Shown: in pieces, positions 62,368 to 64,000 of the stretch | Numbering within the stretch: position 1 is the stretch's first letter | Layout: each line of letters begins with the position of its first letter | Assembly: GCA_030272585.1 (NCBI GenBank) | Contig: BSYQ01000010.1 | Span: 2,790,001-2,854,000 of the forward strand | Direction of reading: 5' to 3' | DNA: 64,000 nucleotides | DNA from: Bryopsis sp. KO-2023 | Lineage: Eukaryota; Chlorophyta; Ulvophyceae; Bryopsidales; Bryopsidaceae | The notes under the pieces: model-generated | Databases searched by the model: none | What the model was told of the DNA's origin: nothing | What the model saw: only the letters and a program-made list of their open reading frames with translations | Made by a program: the position numbers and the translations under genes

Positions 62368-64000
62368 ATGAATTCACCAACCCCGCTTGCCACGTTGTCT
62401 CTTTTCGTTTCGGCCTCTTCACACCAACCTCGATTGGGAGCCTCACGACTTTCTCTTTTATTTTTTTATGTTATAAAAACTCTTCCATGTGCCTTTGTCT
62501 GGTTTCAACAGTGGTTGTGTTTGTTTTTGGTTTTCCTTGGGCAGGCCTGGTACCTGTCCTTTTTTTCGATGTACAGTTTGGTGAATCCGTATTTGAACCT
62601 GTACTATAGAAGATTGGGTTTCAATGAAAGGGCTGTGGGCGTGCTTGCTGGTATCCAACCATGGGTGTTTGGGCCATCTGGCTATTTTTGGTCTGCTTTT
62701 GCCGACATGTACAGGAAACACAAGTAAGAATCCATGTAACGGGGCATTGAGCGATTCTCGATTAAGAAAAAAGAAAATTCCTTCTTTGAACAGATATTTT
62801 TGTGTGTGTATATTTTATTTTATTTTTTATTTTTAAGGAAAAAGAAAGGGATAAAGCCAATATTTCAATGCCATAATGTTTTGGTTGGTTGGTTGGTTGG
62901 TTGGCACAACCCGTATTTCCTTGCATTTTTTTTTCTCCCAATTGGTCGGCCTTTTTATGTGGGTGTGTGTTTTTGACTTTTTTTTTTTTCAGGGTTATTT
63001 TGATCGGGACCTTGATTGCTTCGATTGTATGCAAGACTCTGATCGGATTTTCACACGCTTATTGGCTGTTGATTGGATTGGTGGCTCTGGCACAATTCTT
63101 CACTTCGCCTAGTATGACCATCGCAGACACTGCCGTTGTGGCATTGTGCAAACAGGTTGGGGCACCCCCATCCCCTCCCCCCCAAAAAAAAAATTGAAAT
63201 AATTAAAATTAAAAAAAATCTTTTTCCACTGTTCAAACGAGTGATATATATATATTGGCTCATCACCCATGTCTTTGATTATATAAAGAGTAAATAAAAG
63301 AAGAAAAATGAGAATCTGTTTTGTACACAATGCTTATGTTGTGTTTTATTTATATATATTCTTTTTTTTTATTATTACTTTTTTCCCATGATTTTTTTCC
63401 CATAATTTTTTTTTTGCTTTTTCAGGATGGCTCGTACGGAAGGCAACGTATGTGGGGGGCTGTTGGTTGGGGTATCAGCAGTTTCGTGATAGGTGGATTG
63501 ATCACAGTGTTTGGAATCATGGCTGCTTTTGTTTGTTTCCCGATCGTCGGCATTTTCACAATCATGGCAGGGTGTGCTCTAGACATGTCGCTCTTGACAG
63601 TTCCCGATGATGCCGAGCAAGTATGTGGCTTAATTAAACTAAATGCATGTGGTATTTTTGCAGGAAAGGATATCTATATATGCATATTTTTTTCAAGTTT
63701 TTTTCTTACTCTTTTTTTTTTCCGGTGTCGATAAGCCCAGTAACCAATACTTGGCAGTGCTTTCCTGAGTGAATTCTGTTCCGGGCGATCAAGCAAGGAT
63801 AAGCACAGGGAAATTCATCCATTGATTTCGTTGCACCATAATTGCACATGCCAACACACCCTTTCCTTTGATGCATTATTCTCATTAGTTTCTTATCCCC
63901 TCTTTTTTTCTTTATTTTATTTTTTAATCGTTCGAATACACGTGTACAGAGGGATGCCCCGCAACAATTAGAACTCTGTCCGACCGGAGGAAAGGGGAAA
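62368..64000 (+). CDS. Major facilitator superfamily transporter (MFS_1-like/MFSD6-type), partial
   Basis: Exons ..62723, 62993..63155 and 63426..63620, perhaps 63950..64000; GT-AG and in phase. First helix region WYLSFFSMYSLVNPYLNLYY, then the short MFS loop RRLGFNERAVGVLAGIQPWV and FGPSGYFWSAFADMYRKHK (MFS motif A-like GxxAD between helices 2 and 3). Exon 2 gives helices with ASIVCKTLIGFSHAYWLLIG. Exon 3 has DGSYGRQRMWGAVGWGISSF, the YGRxRxWGxxGW motif of MFS_1-like and MFSD6-type transporters. Membrane protein; substrate unknown. The start is not settled: ATG 62368 is in frame and gives a hydrophobic leader, but an acceptor (TTGGGCAG) at 62536-62543 suggests an earlier exon may exist. Cut by the right edge. 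Confidence 0.8.

Overview
This window looks like nuclear DNA of an intron-rich, plastid-bearing protist or alga. Six host genes can be read exon by exon with GT-AG splice sites and phase-consistent joins. Their introns and spacers are loaded with A or T homopolymers, and acceptors sit behind long T tracts. Two genes carry transit-peptide-like N-termini (an NmrA-like Rossmann protein and a Mini-III-type RNase III protein), and a MAP65/PRC1/Ase1 gene is present. The species cannot be named from this sequence.

Layout. 1-1.4 kb: 5' part of a lamin-tail-domain gene (minus) running off the left edge. 3.1-22.3 kb: a nested stack of mobile elements. LTR element A (3148-22313) carries a hAT-like MITE (5303-5767), chromovirus B (8202-17272) and a small minus-strand LTR element C (17701-21706). 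22.3-25.5 kb: homopolymer-rich spacer. 25.5-31.4 kb: an 11-exon MAP65 gene (minus). 32.7-34.7 kb: a 6-exon Rossmann-fold gene (minus). 35.0-49.2 kb: LTR element E (34990-49197) with chromovirus D (35606-44263) inside it; the stack sits between two divergently transcribed genes. 49.8-52.0 kb: Mini-III-like gene (plus). 53.5-55.5 kb: F-box/LRR gene (minus). 55.9-57.2 kb: unrecognised spliced gene (plus). 57.9-61.8 kb: BZW/5MP-type W2-domain gene (minus). 62.4-64.0 kb: start of an MFS-type transporter gene (plus), cut by the right edge.

The five LTR elements are the most unusual part. All five share the same 12-nt primer-binding site, TGGTTTCGGAGC, so they probably use one host tRNA primer. A, D and E have LTR pairs in which I see no difference by eye, so they are recent. 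A and E belong to an unusual retrovirus-like group: ORF1 starts at an ATG that straddles the LTR/PBS junction, so its first residues are written by the PBS, and it then runs into a signal-peptide-like or membrane segment. A, C and E each carry an A-AAA-AAC heptamer just before the end of ORF1. B and D are chromoviruses, both with an extra ORF before gag and a coiled-coil ORF after pol. B ends in an inverted LTR that includes the PBS. C encodes gag-protease and RT-RNase H, but I find no integrase. No envelope-like ORF was seen.

Host genes and elements show no functional pathway link. The main interaction is positional: E plus D places about 14 kb of young insertion between the 5' ends of two apparently organelle-related genes. 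A short dispersed repeat (about 60-75 bp) occurs in introns of three different host genes.
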